Of a stretch of 64,000 nt of DNA, positions 25,696 through 35,641 are shown one piece after another. Numbering within the stretch: position 1 is the stretch's first letter; each line of letters begins with the position of its first letter. Under the pieces are notes generated by a model. It did no database searches. It was not told where the DNA came from and saw only the letters and a list, made by a program, of their open reading frames with translations. The DNA lies in assembly GCF_016888445.1 (NCBI RefSeq), contig NZ_JAFEKF010000005.1:62001-126000 (forward strand), in the 5' to 3' direction. The translations under genes and the position numbers were made by a program. Source of the stretch: Marinomonas ostreistagni (GTDB lineage Bacteria; Pseudomonadota; Gammaproteobacteria; Pseudomonadales; Marinomonadaceae).

Positions 25696-28254
25696 TTAAT
25701 GTACGGCGACAGCCAAGCGCACACTGTGCTCCTTTGACCACGCTTTAAATTCATTGTTAGGCATTGGGCGAGCATAGTAGTAGCCTTGAATCGCATCACA
25801 ACCATGCTGCGCTAAGTATTGTGCTTGCGCAGCGGTTTCTACGCCCTCAGCAATCACTTTCATATTCAAGCCCTTGGCCATTGCGATGGTCGCATCGACG
25901 ATGCATTCATCCGATTCATTGTTGCCAATACCATCGGTAAACGAGCGATCGATTTTTAAGAACTGCGCGTCAAGTTCCTTTAAGTAACTTAATGAGCAAT
26001 AGCCCGTACCAAAGTCATCAATCGAAATGGCTATCTGGAACTGCTTCAGCAGTGCCAAGTTGCGTAGCAACTGCGTCGAGCGCACCATCAGGGTGGTTTC
26101 GGTAAACTCTACCGCAATCATATGATTGGGCACGTCATGATGTTTGAGAAGTTCAATCAGATCTCGCGCCACATCAGTATTAGACAGCTGAGCTGCCGAG
26201 AGATTAATGGACAACTTACCCACATCAATCCCTTGATCCATCCATTCACGTAACTGCCCCACTGCTTCGCGAATAATCCACTGCCCAAGTGCAACGATCT
26301 GGCCGCTGTCTTCGGCGATCGGGATAAAGGTGGCTGGCGAAATCCACTCGCCTTGGCGCTGCCAACGTAACAAGGCTTCGACGCCAACGATGGCCTGTGT
26401 CGTGGCGTCTATCTGCGGCTGATAATACAAACTTAACTGCTCGGTTTGCTCTAAGGCCTGGCTCAGATAACGCTGCAGACGCACGCGGTGCTGCATGGTT
26501 TCGTCCATCGATTCATCAAAGAAACGATAGGTGTTTTTACCCGACTGCTTGGCACGATACATGGCCAAATCCGCTTGGCGCAGTAATGACGAAGCATCGC
26601 TTTGGGCAATATCGGCCAAGGTCACACCGATACTACAACTGACCGAAAACGTGGTGTCCAAATAATGAAACGGCTTCACCAATGCATTGACGATGCTTTG
26701 CGCGATCATGTGAATTTGTGCCTCTTCCATGGCAGGATAAATATACAACGCAAACTCATCGCCCCCCAAACGAGACAGCAAGGCATTGTCTGGCAATGTT
26801 TGCTGTAAGGTTTTTGCGGTGCGCTTCAGCAATACATCACCCGCATCATGGCCTAAGGTATCGTTGATTTCCTTGAAGCGGTCCAAATCAATAAACATCA
26901 GCGCAATCTTGCCGACTTCAAACGTGCTGGCGCACTGCTCTAGACTGGTTTCAAAGAAGCGGCGATTTTTCAGCTGAGTCAGCTCATCATGCTGCGCCAA
27001 ATACAGCGCTTGCTCTTGCGCCGCCTTGCGCGCGGTGATGTCTTCATGAACGGCGATGTAATATTCCACATTGCCACGCTTATCCAGCAACGGTGTGATG
27101 GTTTGATCCACCGAGATTAAATGGCCATCGCGGTGACGATTGATCAACTCATCGCGCCAGCTGTTGCCTTGCGCAATCGTACGCCACAGGTGCATATAAA
27201 ACGATTTACTGTGAGTGCCAGAATTTAAAATACTGGGGGTTTTGCCACGCACTTGTTTTAGCGTATAGCCTGTCAGCCGCGTAAAGGCTTCGTTGACCCA
27301 TTCAATGCGCCCTTTCGGGTCGGTGATAAAAATAGCATTGGCGGTACTACGCACCGCCATACTTAATAAATGATTACTACCTAAGACTTGTTCGCGCTTG
27401 TATTTATGTACCGAGTACATAATCAGCATGATCAAGATCAGCACCCCAAGTGCAGCGAAGACCGCCTCCATAATATTGGCATCTTGACGCCAATCCGCCA
27501 GGGCATGCTCATTGTACGAGCGCAAAGTGATGGCCAATGGAAAAAAAGAAGTCGCGCGGTAGCTGTCTACGTAAGCACGCCCGGTCTCGTCCTCGGCGCG
27601 TATCTCACCCCACGCGCGCTGCTGCACACGCGCCTGTATCTTGTTGGATAACTGTGGCGCACCTTCCCCAAGGATTTTCTCACCCGAATACAAATACAAA
27701 GACACTTGGCGCTGACCTGACGCCACCGATTGAAACAAACTTTGATAGTAATTCAGATTGATGGAGCCGATCACGTAACCCGCGACTTCGTCGCCCAGAT
27801 AATAAGGCGTACATAACGGCCAGTAGTGCAACCCATCAAGCTGCACATCGTCGCCCCAAAAGCGCCCTTGCTGCACCGGCAGAAATACCATATCGCCCAA
27901 GTTATCACGCTGGCACTCGGACACCGCAGCAGCTGGCACTATGTGGATGTTGCGCAGCTGCGGTAATCCGCGCAGCAAACGTTGGCGCAAAGTCTCGGTC
28001 GACTGTGGAGAGCGTTGCATTAGATTCATCGCCAAGCTTTGCATGGCGCCAGAGACCGCCTGCAGTGAGCGCACCACCGAATCTTCTAGCACGTAAGTTA
28101 AGGCTGAGTTGGTCGATGCTTGCTCTTGCATGGCGCGTGCCTGTCCGCGCTGCAAAATTTGCTGCAAACTGAACGCCATCACAAACAGCAACGCCAGCAC
28201 ACAGGCCAATACCACAGGCTGCTGCTTGATGAATTTTTGAAGCACTTTAAGCAT
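25696..28254 (-). CDS. Membrane-bound PAS-GGDEF-EAL c-di-GMP turnover protein
   Basis: An 852-residue inner-membrane signalling protein. Helix about 12-30, periplasmic sensory region about 31-260, second helix about 265-285 (VLILIMLIMYSV), PAS about 300-410 (AIFITDPKGRIEWVNEAFTR), GGDEF about 430-575 with intact GGDEF (LSRLGGDEFALY), and EAL about 600-845 with EALLRW and IDDFGTGYCS. Both catalytic domains appear intact, so it may synthesise and/or degrade c-di-GMP. The ATG at 28254 was chosen; a GTG at 28266 is possible and neither has a clear ribosome site. The periplasmic part has no domain I recognise. It converges on ubiJ with only 10 bases between. Confidence 0.92.
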   Translation of the reverse strand: MLKVLQKFIKQQPVVLACVLALLFVMAFSLQQILQRGQARAMQEQASTNSALTYVLEDSVVRSLQAVSGAMQSLAMNLMQRSPQSTETLRQRLLRGLPQLRNIHIVPAAAVSECQRDNLGDMVFLPVQQGRFWGDDVQLDGLHYWPLCTPYYLGDEVAGYVIGSINLNYYQSLFQSVASGQRQVSLYLYSGEKILGEGAPQLSNKIQARVQQRAWGEIRAEDETGRAYVDSYRATSFFPLAITLRSYNEHALADWRQDANIMEAVFAALGVLILIMLIMYSVHKYKREQVLGSNHLLSMAVRSTANAIFITDPKGRIEWVNEAFTRLTGYTLKQVRGKTPSILNSGTHSKSFYMHLWRTIAQGNSWRDELINRHRDGHLISVDQTITPLLDKRGNVEYYIAVHEDITARKAAQEQALYLAQHDELTQLKNRRFFETSLEQCASTFEVGKIALMFIDLDRFKEINDTLGHDAGDVLLKRTAKTLQQTLPDNALLSRLGGDEFALYIYPAMEEAQIHMIAQSIVNALVKPFHYLDTTFSVSCSIGVTLADIAQSDASSLLRQADLAMYRAKQSGKNTYRFFDESMDETMQHRVRLQRYLSQALEQTEQLSLYYQPQIDATTQAIVGVEALLRWQRQGEWISPATFIPIAEDSGQIVALGQWIIREAVGQLREWMDQGIDVGKLSINLSAAQLSNTDVARDLIELLKHHDVPNHMIAVEFTETTLMVRSTQLLRNLALLKQFQIAISIDDFGTGYCSLSYLKELDAQFLKIDRSFTDGIGNNESDECIVDATIAMAKGLNMKVIAEGVETAAQAQYLAQHGCDAIQGYYYARPMPNNEFKAWSKEHSVRLAVAVH

Positions 28255-28385
28255 TTTTGTTAACACAGATCAGTTCACGCTCGGCCGAAGTTTGCATAAT
28301 AAGCGTAGCTTATCGTTTATAACCGTCTGAGGTTTTGATTTATGTCGTCAATCTGCCGTTTGTTTAAGTAATTGTGACCCGCAAA

Positions 28386-28434
28386 GATCATCAGCGAGGC
28401 GGCGACGCACAATGGCTTCGGAGCCATTATGATC
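28386..28434. repeat. Nested inverted repeat upstream of the GGDEF-EAL gene
   Basis: AATGGCT (28411-28417) and AGCCATT (28422-28428) form a stem around TCGG, and GATCAT (28386-28391) pairs with ATGATC (28429-28434) outside it. There is no T-tract. Purpose unknown; it may be part of the leader of the leftward GGDEF-EAL gene. Confidence 0.4.
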
Positions 28435-28467
28435 AGCGACTGACTTAACCATCCCTCCCAAGAGACA

Positions 28468-28506
28468 TAAAAAAAGCCCGAGCATGCGTCCATGCTCGGG
28501 CTTTAA
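28468..28506 (-). terminator. Strong terminator of argS
   Basis: A 14-bp stem, arms AAAGCCCGAGCATG (28473-28486) and CATGCTCGGGCTTT (28491-28504), CGTC loop, with T run on the minus strand. It closes argS. Confidence 0.92.
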
Positions 28507-28527
28507 AGCATCTAATGCTTGGCGCTA

Positions 28528-30261
28528 TTACATGCGCTCTAGGGTTTCGATACCCAATAGCTCCAAGCCTTGTTTCAGCGTAGACGCTGTATTCAAGGCC
28601 AATTGTAGACGGCTGAATTTCACTTCGTCTTCGGCATTCAAGATTGGACACGCTTCGTAGAAGCTCATGAAGATACCAGCTAATTCATACAAGTAAGCAC
28701 ACAAGAAGTGCGGCATACCATCATGAATTACCTGCTGGATCGCTTCTTCAAACTGGCACAGTTTCACGGCCAACGCGCGCTCTTGATCTTCGACCACATG
28801 GATCGGCGCTTGGAAGTTCGCCACGTCCATTTCTGAGCGACGTACAATGCTGGCCACACGCGAGTAGGCATACAACAAGTAAGGTGCAGTATTGCCTTCA
28901 AAGCTCAGCATGTTATCCCAGTTGAACACGTAATCAGAAGTACGGTTCTTAGACAAATCCGCGTACTTAACCGACGCCACACCCACCACACGGCCGATGT
29001 TGCGCTGCTCTTCTTCTGGCATATCAGGGTTCTTTGACGCCACCAATTGGAAGGCACGCTCTTGCGCTTCTTCCAATAGTGCCGACAGCTTCGCCACACC
29101 ACCTGAACGTGTCTTAAATGGCTTACCATCACTGCCCATCACGGTGCCAAATGGCATGTGCTCAAGGCTCGTCTCTGGTTTTACAAAGCCTGCTTTGCGC
29201 GACAAGGTAAAGATCTGCTGGAAGTGCAACGATTGGCGGGCATCGACAAAGTACAACACACGATCAGCATTTAACTGGCTTTGACGGTAACGCAGCGCCG
29301 CTAAGTCTGTGGTCGCATACAAGAAACCACCACCGGTTTTTTGTACGATGATCGGCGTGATGTCACCGTCTTTGTTGGCAAACTCTTCTAAGAAGACACA
29401 CTTCGCGCCTTGGTCATCTTTGATCAAGCCTTGTGCGTCTAGATCTGCGATCACTTTTGGTAGGTCTTCGTTGTAAGCACTCTCTGGTTTCACGTCTTTA
29501 CGTGCCAGTGATACGCCTAACATATGGTAGGTTTCTTCACAGTGCTGCAACGAGACTTCGATGAACTCGTTCCAAAGCTTCAAGCATTCTTCATCGCCCG
29601 ACTGCAACGACACCACAAGCTCACGTGCACGCACTGAAAACGCTTCGTCTTCGTCGAAGCAGATTTTCGCTTCACGATAAAACGTCTCAAGGTCCGACAA
29701 CGCCATGCTGACTTGCGCATCTTGAGCACGCAAACGCTCCATATACGCTAGCAACATGCCAAACTGCGTGCCCCAGTCACCCACGTGGTTTTGACGCACG
29801 ACATTGTGCCCCAAGAACTCCATGGTACGCACCACAGCATCACCGATCACGGTTGAACGTAAGTGACCGACGTGCATTTCTTTGGCAAGGTTTGGCCCTG
29901 AGTAATCCACGACTACGGTTTGTGGCTCAGCGACAACTGTCACATCCAAACGATCGCTATCACGCAGATCCGCTAGCGTCGCGCCCAACCAGTCATTTTT
30001 CAAAAAGATGTTGATAAAACCTGGGCCTGCGATTTCGACTTTATCGGCCACATCAGACAGATCCAATTGCTCTAGCACTTTGGCAGCAAATTCACGCGGA
30101 TTAGTACCGATCTTTTTCGCCGCGCCCATGATGCCATTGGCTTGGTAATCACCAAATTGAACTTTAGCCGACTGACGTACCAGCGCTGGCGCGTCTTGTG
30201 CTGCACCCGCAGCGACCATAGCAGAATGAATACGTTGATTTAAAAGCGTTTGAATATTCAC
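28528..30261 (-). CDS. argS: Arginyl-tRNA synthetase
   Basis: A 577-residue class I enzyme that charges tRNA-Arg. N-terminal Add-1 domain (VNIQ-type start, residues 1-110), the HIGH-equivalent [14 protein letters not shown] near residue 126, a catalytic Rossmann domain, a region around [20 protein letters not shown] in place of KMSKS, and an anticodon-binding C-terminal domain with the usual [20 protein letters not shown] ending. Length is normal (about 575-590). In Pseudomonas it lies between priA and the SPOR gene; here it is about 6.5 kb away and reversed. A long inverted-repeat element (30285-30475) ends 24 bases before its start codon and must carry or flank its promoter. Confidence 0.98.
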   Translation of the reverse strand: MNIQTLLNQRIHSAMVAAGAAQDAPALVRQSAKVQFGDYQANGIMGAAKKIGTNPREFAAKVLEQLDLSDVADKVEIAGPGFINIFLKNDWLGATLADLRDSDRLDVTVVAEPQTVVVDYSGPNLAKEMHVGHLRSTVIGDAVVRTMEFLGHNVVRQNHVGDWGTQFGMLLAYMERLRAQDAQVSMALSDLETFYREAKICFDEDEAFSVRARELVVSLQSGDEECLKLWNEFIEVSLQHCEETYHMLGVSLARKDVKPESAYNEDLPKVIADLDAQGLIKDDQGAKCVFLEEFANKDGDITPIIVQKTGGGFLYATTDLAALRYRQSQLNADRVLYFVDARQSLHFQQIFTLSRKAGFVKPETSLEHMPFGTVMGSDGKPFKTRSGGVAKLSALLEEAQERAFQLVASKNPDMPEEEQRNIGRVVGVASVKYADLSKNRTSDYVFNWDNMLSFEGNTAPYLLYAYSRVASIVRRSEMDVANFQAPIHVVEDQERALAVKLCQFEEAIQQVIHDGMPHFLCAYLYELAGIFMSFYEACPILNAEDEVKFSRLQLALNTASTLKQGLELLGIETLERM

Positions 30262-30284
30262 AAAAAACCCATTTTAAAATACAG

Positions 30285-30475
30285 AACCCTCTGGTGAAGC
30301 AGTCGTTGACCCACGATTTTAAGGAGGAAAGCAGACTACCGATCACAGCACCGCCCGGGCGGGCATCCATGCCCGCGACGGGCGTATCGCCCATCCATGG
30401 GCTTAATGCTTGTGATCAGTAGTTGCTTTCTAAATACCCTAACTTAAGCGACTGACATGTCTTCACCAGAGGGTT
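30285..30475. repeat. MITE-like long inverted-repeat element upstream of argS
   Basis: A 191-base segment with perfect 15-bp terminal inverted repeats, AACCCTCTGGTGAAG (30285-30299) and CTTCACCAGAGGGTT (30461-30475). A second, imperfect pair lies inside (30331-30350 and 30408-30427, sharing GATCACA). The centre holds two short hairpins, GCGGGCAT/ATGCCCGC (30359-30376) and GCCCAT/ATGGGC (30389-30402), each with a 2-base CC loop. It has no coding sequence and no obvious target-site duplication. The core 12-mer at 30362-30373 recurs, inverted, at 35170-35181. Confidence 0.7.
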
Positions 30476-30521
30476 GAAGTGTCATTAGAAGTTGGCGCTA
30501 TGATAACCGATTTTCGTGCAA

Positions 30522-32027
30522 TTAGCGAAAGAACAGCTTGCATGCAGGGTTATCGTTTTCGTCTTGGTACGGGTAGTCTAGCTCGTCTAAATAACGGGTC
30601 ACATCGGTCTCTTCGCCGACCGCTTGTAAGCCCACCAAAACTCGACCGTAAGCATCGCCATGATTACGGTAATGGAACATGGAAATGTTCCAGTGTCCGC
30701 CCAAGGTGTTTAAGAATTTCAACAACGCGCCTGGGCGCTCAGGGAATTCAAAGCTGTATAACAGCTCGCCTTTATCACTGCGCAAGTGACCGCCAATCAT
30801 ATGACGCACATGCACCTTGGCGGTTTCGTCGTCGGTTAAATCGACGATCTCGTAATCACGCAAGTCATGCAGTAGCTCTTCACGGCTATGCGGACTACCA
30901 CCGAGCGCCACACCGACAAAGATCACCGCTTCTTGGTCATCGCCATAGCGGTAGTTAAATTCAGTAATTGAGCGGCCCACCAACGCTTGGCAGAAGCTCT
31001 TAAAGCTACCTGGCGCCTCTGGGATTTTCACCGCTAAGATAGCTTCACGTTTTTCACCCAACTCAGCACGTTCAGAGACGTGACGTAGACGGTCGAAGTT
31101 AACGTTGGCACCGGAGTTAATCGCAACCAGACGCTGGCCTTTCGCGCCTTCGCGTTCGATGTATTTCTTAAGGCCCGCTAAGGCACAAGCGCCCGCAGGT
31201 TCGGTGATCGAGCGAGTATCGTCATAGATGTCTTTGATCGCCGCACACATCTCATCGGTGCTGACGGTAATCACTTCATCGACGTTGTCTTTAGCGATCG
31301 CAAAAGTATTTTGGCCGATTTCTGCCACTGCGACGCCTTCAGCAAAAATCCCCACTTGCGCTAGGCGCGTCGGTTTGCCGGTATCCAATGCTACTTTAAG
31401 GCAAGCCGCATCCGTTGGCTCCACACCAATCACCTTGATGTCTGGACGCAGGTATTTGATGTAGGCCGATACGCCAGCGATCAAGCCGCCGCCACCAACC
31501 GGAATAAACACCGCATCGATGTCGCCTTCGATCTGACGCATGATTTCCATACCAATCGTGCCTTGTCCGGCGATGGTATCAATGTCATCAAACGGGTGAA
31601 TGTACACTTGACCCGTTTGCGCCATGATTTCTTGGGATTTGGCAAACGCGGCATCAAACGCATCCCCCGCCAACACCACTTCTGCGCCACGGGCACGCAC
31701 AGCATTCACCTTCACATCAGGCGTGGTTTCTGGCATCACAATCGTCGCCTTGATGCCGAGTTTCTTCGCTGCCAGCGCCACACCTTGAGCATGGTTACCT
31801 GCAGACGCGGCAATCACACCTCTAGCGCGCTCTTCTTGTGAAAGCTGAATAATCTTGTTATATGCGCCACGAATCTTAAACGAGAACACTGGCTGTAAGT
31901 CTTCTCGCTTCAAAATAATGTCGTTGCCCGTGCGCAATGACAACTGCGTAGCACGAGAAACGGGCGTTTCTACTGCGACATCGTAAACCGGTGCCTGTAG
32001 AATTTTTTTGATGATCGTGTGAGGCAT
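30522..32027 (-). CDS. ilvA: Threonine ammonia-lyase, biosynthetic
   Basis: First committed step of isoleucine synthesis: threonine to 2-oxobutanoate and ammonia. The 501-residue protein has a PLP-binding catalytic domain with Schiff-base lysine K51 in FSFKIRGAYNK and the glycine loop PVGGGGLIAGVSAY near residue 175-190, followed by two ACT-like regulatory domains (about 325-400 and 420-500) that bind isoleucine and valine, as in E. coli IlvA (514). AGGAAAG precedes the ATG. Divergent from rpiA, a pairing also seen in Pseudomonas. Confidence 0.97.
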   Translation of the reverse strand: MPHTIIKKILQAPVYDVAVETPVSRATQLSLRTGNDIILKREDLQPVFSFKIRGAYNKIIQLSQEERARGVIAASAGNHAQGVALAAKKLGIKATIVMPETTPDVKVNAVRARGAEVVLAGDAFDAAFAKSQEIMAQTGQVYIHPFDDIDTIAGQGTIGMEIMRQIEGDIDAVFIPVGGGGLIAGVSAYIKYLRPDIKVIGVEPTDAACLKVALDTGKPTRLAQVGIFAEGVAVAEIGQNTFAIAKDNVDEVITVSTDEMCAAIKDIYDDTRSITEPAGACALAGLKKYIEREGAKGQRLVAINSGANVNFDRLRHVSERAELGEKREAILAVKIPEAPGSFKSFCQALVGRSITEFNYRYGDDQEAVIFVGVALGGSPHSREELLHDLRDYEIVDLTDDETAKVHVRHMIGGHLRSDKGELLYSFEFPERPGALLKFLNTLGGHWNISMFHYRNHGDAYGRVLVGLQAVGEETDVTRYLDELDYPYQDENDNPACKLFFR

Positions 32028-32281
32028 ATACTTTCCTGCTTTTTTCTATGCAAAGAAACACCAAGCTGTGGTGTGTTGAGATAGGATACTGCTTAAAAAC
32101 GAACTCGAAATATACTCTTTCCAGCCCTTATGAGCAAAGCCCTAGGCGTGATTTGACGGCTTTTTGCGTGAACACGGCAACTTCGTCCTAGAGGGGTAAC
32201 AATGGCCAAATTTACTGTCTATAATGAAGCCACCCACACGGGTCACCATTACTCATAACTACAGTCATAGGTTTGCTCAGC

Positions 32282-32953
32282 ATGACGCAAGATGAATTAA
32301 AACAAGCAGTGGCGATTGCCGCCGTCAAATACATTCTGCCCCTTCTTGAAGAAACGACCATTGTCGGTGTCGGTACCGGCTCTACCGCCAATATGTTTAT
32401 TGATGAATTGGCCAAGCAACAACATCTTTTTGACGGCACGGTCGCCAGCTCAGAAGCGTCTGCCGAGCGTCTTAAAGGCCATGGCATTCCGGTCTATGAC
32501 TTAAACTCTGTTGCCTCAATTCGTGTCTATGTCGACGGCGCCGATGAGTCCAATGACAATCTACACCTAATCAAAGGCGGCGGTGCGGCGTTAACACGTG
32601 AGAAGATCGTTGCAGCGGTAGCAGAAGAATTCGTTTGTATTGCCGATGAGTCTAAGCTGGTAAAAGTACTGGGCGATTTCCCACTACCAGTAGAAGTCAT
32701 CCCAATGGCGCGCAGCTACGTGGCACGTGAGTTGGTAAAACTTGGCGGTGATCCAGTTTACCGTGAAGGCGTGGTCACGGATAACGGCAACCACATCCTA
32801 GATGTGTACAACATGCAGATCGTTGATCCAGTGAAACTGGAAACGCAGATCAACGCAATCGTTGGTGTGGTCACAAACGGCTTGTTCGCCTCGCGCCCAG
32901 CCAACGTTTTATTGCTTGGTACTCAGTCTGGTGTAACCACGCTGAAGCCTTAA
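32282..32953 (+). CDS. rpiA: Ribose-5-phosphate isomerase A
   Basis: Interconverts ribulose-5-phosphate and ribose-5-phosphate in the pentose phosphate pathway. The 223-residue protein carries [10 protein letters not shown] near residue 30, [20 protein letters not shown] near 60, [25 protein letters not shown] near 85-110, and the conserved C-terminal [15 protein letters not shown]. The ATG at 32282 ([10 protein letters not shown]) matches the E. coli start; an upstream TTG at 32273 is less likely. Divergent from ilvA; followed by the paired hairpin at 32965-33049. Confidence 0.98.
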   Translation: MTQDELKQAVAIAAVKYILPLLEETTIVGVGTGSTANMFIDELAKQQHLFDGTVASSEASAERLKGHGIPVYDLNSVASIRVYVDGADESNDNLHLIKGGGAALTREKIVAAVAEEFVCIADESKLVKVLGDFPLPVEVIPMARSYVARELVKLGGDPVYREGVVTDNGNHILDVYNMQIVDPVKLETQINAIVGVVTNGLFASRPANVLLLGTQSGVTTLKP

Positions 32954-32964
32954 GCAATCAGCCT

Positions 32965-33049
32965 GACTCAACGAGTCACCCATCATTATTTTTCGCTCCA
33001 CGAGCAAGCTCTGGAGATCGCTACAAATAAGACGGGTGACTCGTTAGTC
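32965..33049. repeat. Nested long hairpin between rpiA and the ZntB-like gene
   Basis: Outer arms GACTCAACGAGTCACCC (32965-32981) and GGGTGACTCGTTAGTC (33034-33049) pair with one mismatch or bulge; inside, CTCCA/TGGAG and GAGC/GCTC make a second stem (about 32997-33016). It lies between two convergent genes, may act as a terminator for either, and is built like the other long inverted repeats of the window but without their CATGGATG core. Confidence 0.6.
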
Positions 33050-33065
33050 AACTACGGCTAAATCT

Positions 33066-34025
33066 TTAAAACCAGCGACTCTTGCGCATAACCACGTATT
33101 GGCCAATACCCATCAGTACTAATACGCCGACGAAGATCCAAAACGCACTACCGTTCTCGACTCCTGGCAAACCACCCACGTTGATCCCAAACAAGCCTGT
33201 TAAAAAGCCCAATGGCATAAAGATACCGGACAAGATCGATAGCACGTACATGCGCGCGTTCATTTTCTCTGCTTGGTGGTTAGCAAACTCTTCTTGCATC
33301 AACAAGCAACGCTCACGCAGTGATTCCAGCGCTTCCACATAACGGGTGATATCGTTGGCGGCTTCTTGAATTTGCGCCAGCTGATCTTTGGTCGCCCACG
33401 CTTGCACTTCACTCGGCAGGCGCGAAATGGCTTCTTTTTGCGGCACCAAGAAACGTCGCAGACGCACGGTCTGCAAACGACGCTCAACCAAAATGGCACG
33501 CTGCTCTGGCTGGACTTGCTCGCTCATTTCTTCTTCCAGCTCGCCCAATGTATCTTCTAAGCTGTCGATCACGCCTGCCATACGTGCGGTCAGTGTTTGC
33601 GTAAGCGTCGCGACCAGATCGGCGATATTTTCAGCCCCTTCGCCTTCTTCGAGCTGGCGCACTTGATCGACCACCGATAACAGGCGGCGACGGCGACAAG
33701 ATACAATAAAGTGAGGGGTGATCCATAAGCGTAATGCCACCATGTCAGAAGGGTCTGAGTCAGGGTTTAGATTCACGCCACGCAACGTGACCAACACCCC
33801 TTGCCCCATTTTGACGGTACGCGGGCGCGTTTCATCAGCAAACAGCGCATCGACCACCGCTTCCGGCACACTGTCGATTGCGTCTAACCAGTCACGACCG
33901 TCTTCATGGGAGCAATCTAAATGCACCCAGTGAGCGCCCTCATTAGGGACTTCTGTCGGCAACGTGGTAAGACGTTCTGCGCCACCATTTCCATCTAATT
34001 TCAGATAATGCAGTAAGTAATCCAT
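33066..34025 (-). CDS. ZntB-like zinc/divalent cation transporter (CorA superfamily)
   Basis: A 319-residue CorA-type pentameric channel. The cytoplasmic head (about residues 1-255) is followed by two helices near the C-terminus; the signature [12 protein letters not shown] (the GxN motif is GIN) lies between them, followed by ENGSAFW. The 'GIN' form and the length (about 320-330) fit ZntB, which moves Zn2+ with protons, rather than the classical Mg2+ transporter with GMN. AAGGAAA precedes the ATG at 34025. Metal specificity is inferred from the motif only. Confidence 0.88.
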   Translation of the reverse strand: MDYLLHYLKLDGNGGAERLTTLPTEVPNEGAHWVHLDCSHEDGRDWLDAIDSVPEAVVDALFADETRPRTVKMGQGVLVTLRGVNLNPDSDPSDMVALRLWITPHFIVSCRRRRLLSVVDQVRQLEEGEGAENIADLVATLTQTLTARMAGVIDSLEDTLGELEEEMSEQVQPEQRAILVERRLQTVRLRRFLVPQKEAISRLPSEVQAWATKDQLAQIQEAANDITRYVEALESLRERCLLMQEEFANHQAEKMNARMYVLSILSGIFMPLGFLTGLFGINVGGLPGVENGSAFWIFVGVLVLMGIGQYVVMRKSRWF

Positions 34026-34152
34026 CAAGGTTTCCTTATGGCCACGTCAAGGGCTCAAAATATATTCGCTTTTTCATCGCTGTTGGCTGACGCGACAGGC
34101 GCGGGGTGGCATAATTTCGCCCATACGAATAATTAGTAAAGGACCTTATGCT

Positions 34153-35112
34153 ATGCAAAGCCTGTCTCAGTTTTTAGCGTCTGATTCTTCTTCCGCATCA
34201 TTGCAGGAAGTTTTGTTAGTCACAACACAAACTTGCATTGAAATTTCCAGCGCGCTGAAGAAAGGCTCACTGGCCGGCATTCTAGGAATGGCTGGCAACG
34301 AAAACGTTCAAGGAGAAGAGCAGAAAAAGCTCGATGTGATCTCCAACAACATGCTTAAGAGTTCATTATTGGCCTCGCCAGCGGTACGCGCCATCGCCTC
34401 GGAAGAAGAAGACGATATCGTGCCAGCCAATACCGACGGCGAATACTTGATTGCCTTTGACCCGCTAGATGGTTCCTCTAACATCGACATCAACTCCATG
34501 GTCGGCACGATCTTTTCGATCTACCGCCAAACCGGTGATGAGCCAGCCACTGAGCAAGACTTCCTAAAGCCTGGTAAAGAGCAAGTGGCGGCAGGCTATG
34601 TCCTTTACGGCCCATCGACTATGTTGGTATTTACGACAGGCAATGGCGTAGCCATGTTTACCTTAGATGTGGATCAAGGTGAGTTCATCCTAACCCGTGA
34701 TAATGTGCGCGTTGCTGAAGAAACCCAAGAGTTCGCCATCAACATGTCGAATCAGCGTTTCTGGGCTGAGCCAATGCAAAGCTACGTGACTGACCTCGTT
34801 GCGGGTAAAGACGGCCCACGTGGTAAAAACTTCAACATGCGCTGGGTTGCGGCAATGGTCGGTGATGTACACCGTATCTTGTGTCGCGGTGGCATCTTCA
34901 TCTACCCATGGGACAGCAAAGACCCGGCTAAAGCCGGTAAGCTGCGCCTGATGTACGAAGCCAACCCAATGGGTATGCTACTCGAACAAGCGGGCGGTAA
35001 AGCCTTTACCCATACTCAACGCATCCTAGACATTGAGCCAGAAGGCATCCACCAACGTGTGGCCGTGGTGTTAGGTGCGGCAAATGAAGTGGATAAGTGC
35101 TTAAGTTATTAA
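34153..35112 (+). CDS. fbp: Fructose-1,6-bisphosphatase class I
   Basis: Gluconeogenic enzyme hydrolysing fructose 1,6-bisphosphate. The 319-residue sequence includes the metal site [19 protein letters not shown] near residues 98-116, the [14 protein letters not shown] stretch near 150, and [17 protein letters not shown] near 270 in the active site. Class I length is about 330. AAAGGA at 34138-34143 precedes the ATG at 34153; an ATG at 34148 is out of frame. A hairpin element (35141-35234) and a terminator (35264-35294) follow. Confidence 0.97.
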   Translation: MQSLSQFLASDSSSASLQEVLLVTTQTCIEISSALKKGSLAGILGMAGNENVQGEEQKKLDVISNNMLKSSLLASPAVRAIASEEEDDIVPANTDGEYLIAFDPLDGSSNIDINSMVGTIFSIYRQTGDEPATEQDFLKPGKEQVAAGYVLYGPSTMLVFTTGNGVAMFTLDVDQGEFILTRDNVRVAEETQEFAINMSNQRFWAEPMQSYVTDLVAGKDGPRGKNFNMRWVAAMVGDVHRILCRGGIFIYPWDSKDPAKAGKLRLMYEANPMGMLLEQAGGKAFTHTQRILDIEPEGIHQRVAVVLGAANEVDKCLSY

Positions 35113-35140
35113 CACTCCCCTCTGTGTATTTGCCTATTAA

Positions 35141-35234
35141 GCAAAATAATGGATTTCAAAGCCTTTAGAGGCATGGATGCCGATACAGAGCTTACATGGA
35201 TGTACTAGTAGCGTGCTTTGAACACCATTTTTGC
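35141..35234. repeat. MITE-like inverted-repeat element after fbp
   Basis: A 94-base imperfect palindrome. Ends GCAAAA...ATGG...TTCAAAGC (35141-35162) and GCTTTGAACACCATTTTTGC (35215-35234) pair over about 20 positions with a 2-base bulge. The core has two hairpins with a GG loop: GGCAT/ATGCC (35170-35181) and TACAT/ATGTA (35193-35204). It shares the GGCATGGATGCC core with the element at 30285-30475 in inverted orientation. Confidence 0.65.
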
Positions 35235-35263
35235 TGAATACTTTACCGCAGAAATTTTGCTAT

Positions 35264-35294
35264 AAAAAAACCAACCTAAACGGTTGGTTTTTTT
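35264..35294. terminator. Bidirectional terminator between fbp and the next gene
   Basis: Arms AAAAAAACCAACC (35264-35276) and GGTTGGTTTTTTT (35282-35294) with a TAAAC loop. Serves fbp on the plus strand and the unknown gene at 35324 on the minus strand. Confidence 0.9.
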
Positions 35295-35323
35295 ATGTGT
35301 ATAAATTAAGCGCTTATCAACAA

Positions 35324-35641
35324 TTAATCAGGCGTCATCCCCGAGATAAACACCTGCACTTCTTGATGCTTATGGCCCCAAATATGTTCTTTGACGTTAT
35401 TTAAGAAGGTTTGCGCTTCTTGTAGTTTCACGATGCCTTCGACCAACTCGACCCCGATGCCTTCGTGGGTAAAGAAGAAGCGCCAGATATGGCCATCTAT
35501 TTTGACCGCCCCTTCACCATTATTATATTCCACTTGCTCAAAGTCATAGTCCGACGGTACAAAGCAAGCCAACTCGCGGCCGCTGCTACCGTAATTCATA
35601 TCCGGAACATACCCTTGGCGATCGACTAATCCGAATTTCAT
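35324..35641 (-). CDS. Uncharacterised 105-residue protein
   Basis: I do not recognise a family. The 105-residue product is acidic, with no signal peptide or membrane segment, and begins MKFGLVDRQGYVPDMNYGSS. It has a central EGAVKIDGHIWRFFF segment and a His/Trp-rich part near the end (VKEHIWGHKHQEVQVF). An AGGAG lies upstream of the ATG, and the closing terminator at 35264-35294 supports expression. Divergent from the fucose-permease-like gene, 266 bases away. No functional inference is justified. Confidence 0.65.
   Translation of the reverse strand: MKFGLVDRQGYVPDMNYGSSGRELACFVPSDYDFEQVEYNNGEGAVKIDGHIWRFFFTHEGIGVELVEGIVKLQEAQTFLNNVKEHIWGHKHQEVQVFISGMTPD

Noticed and set aside
30479..30958. 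159-residue plus-strand frame over the end of ilvA
   Set aside because: Antisense to the ACT domain of ilvA, no ribosome site, no family features.
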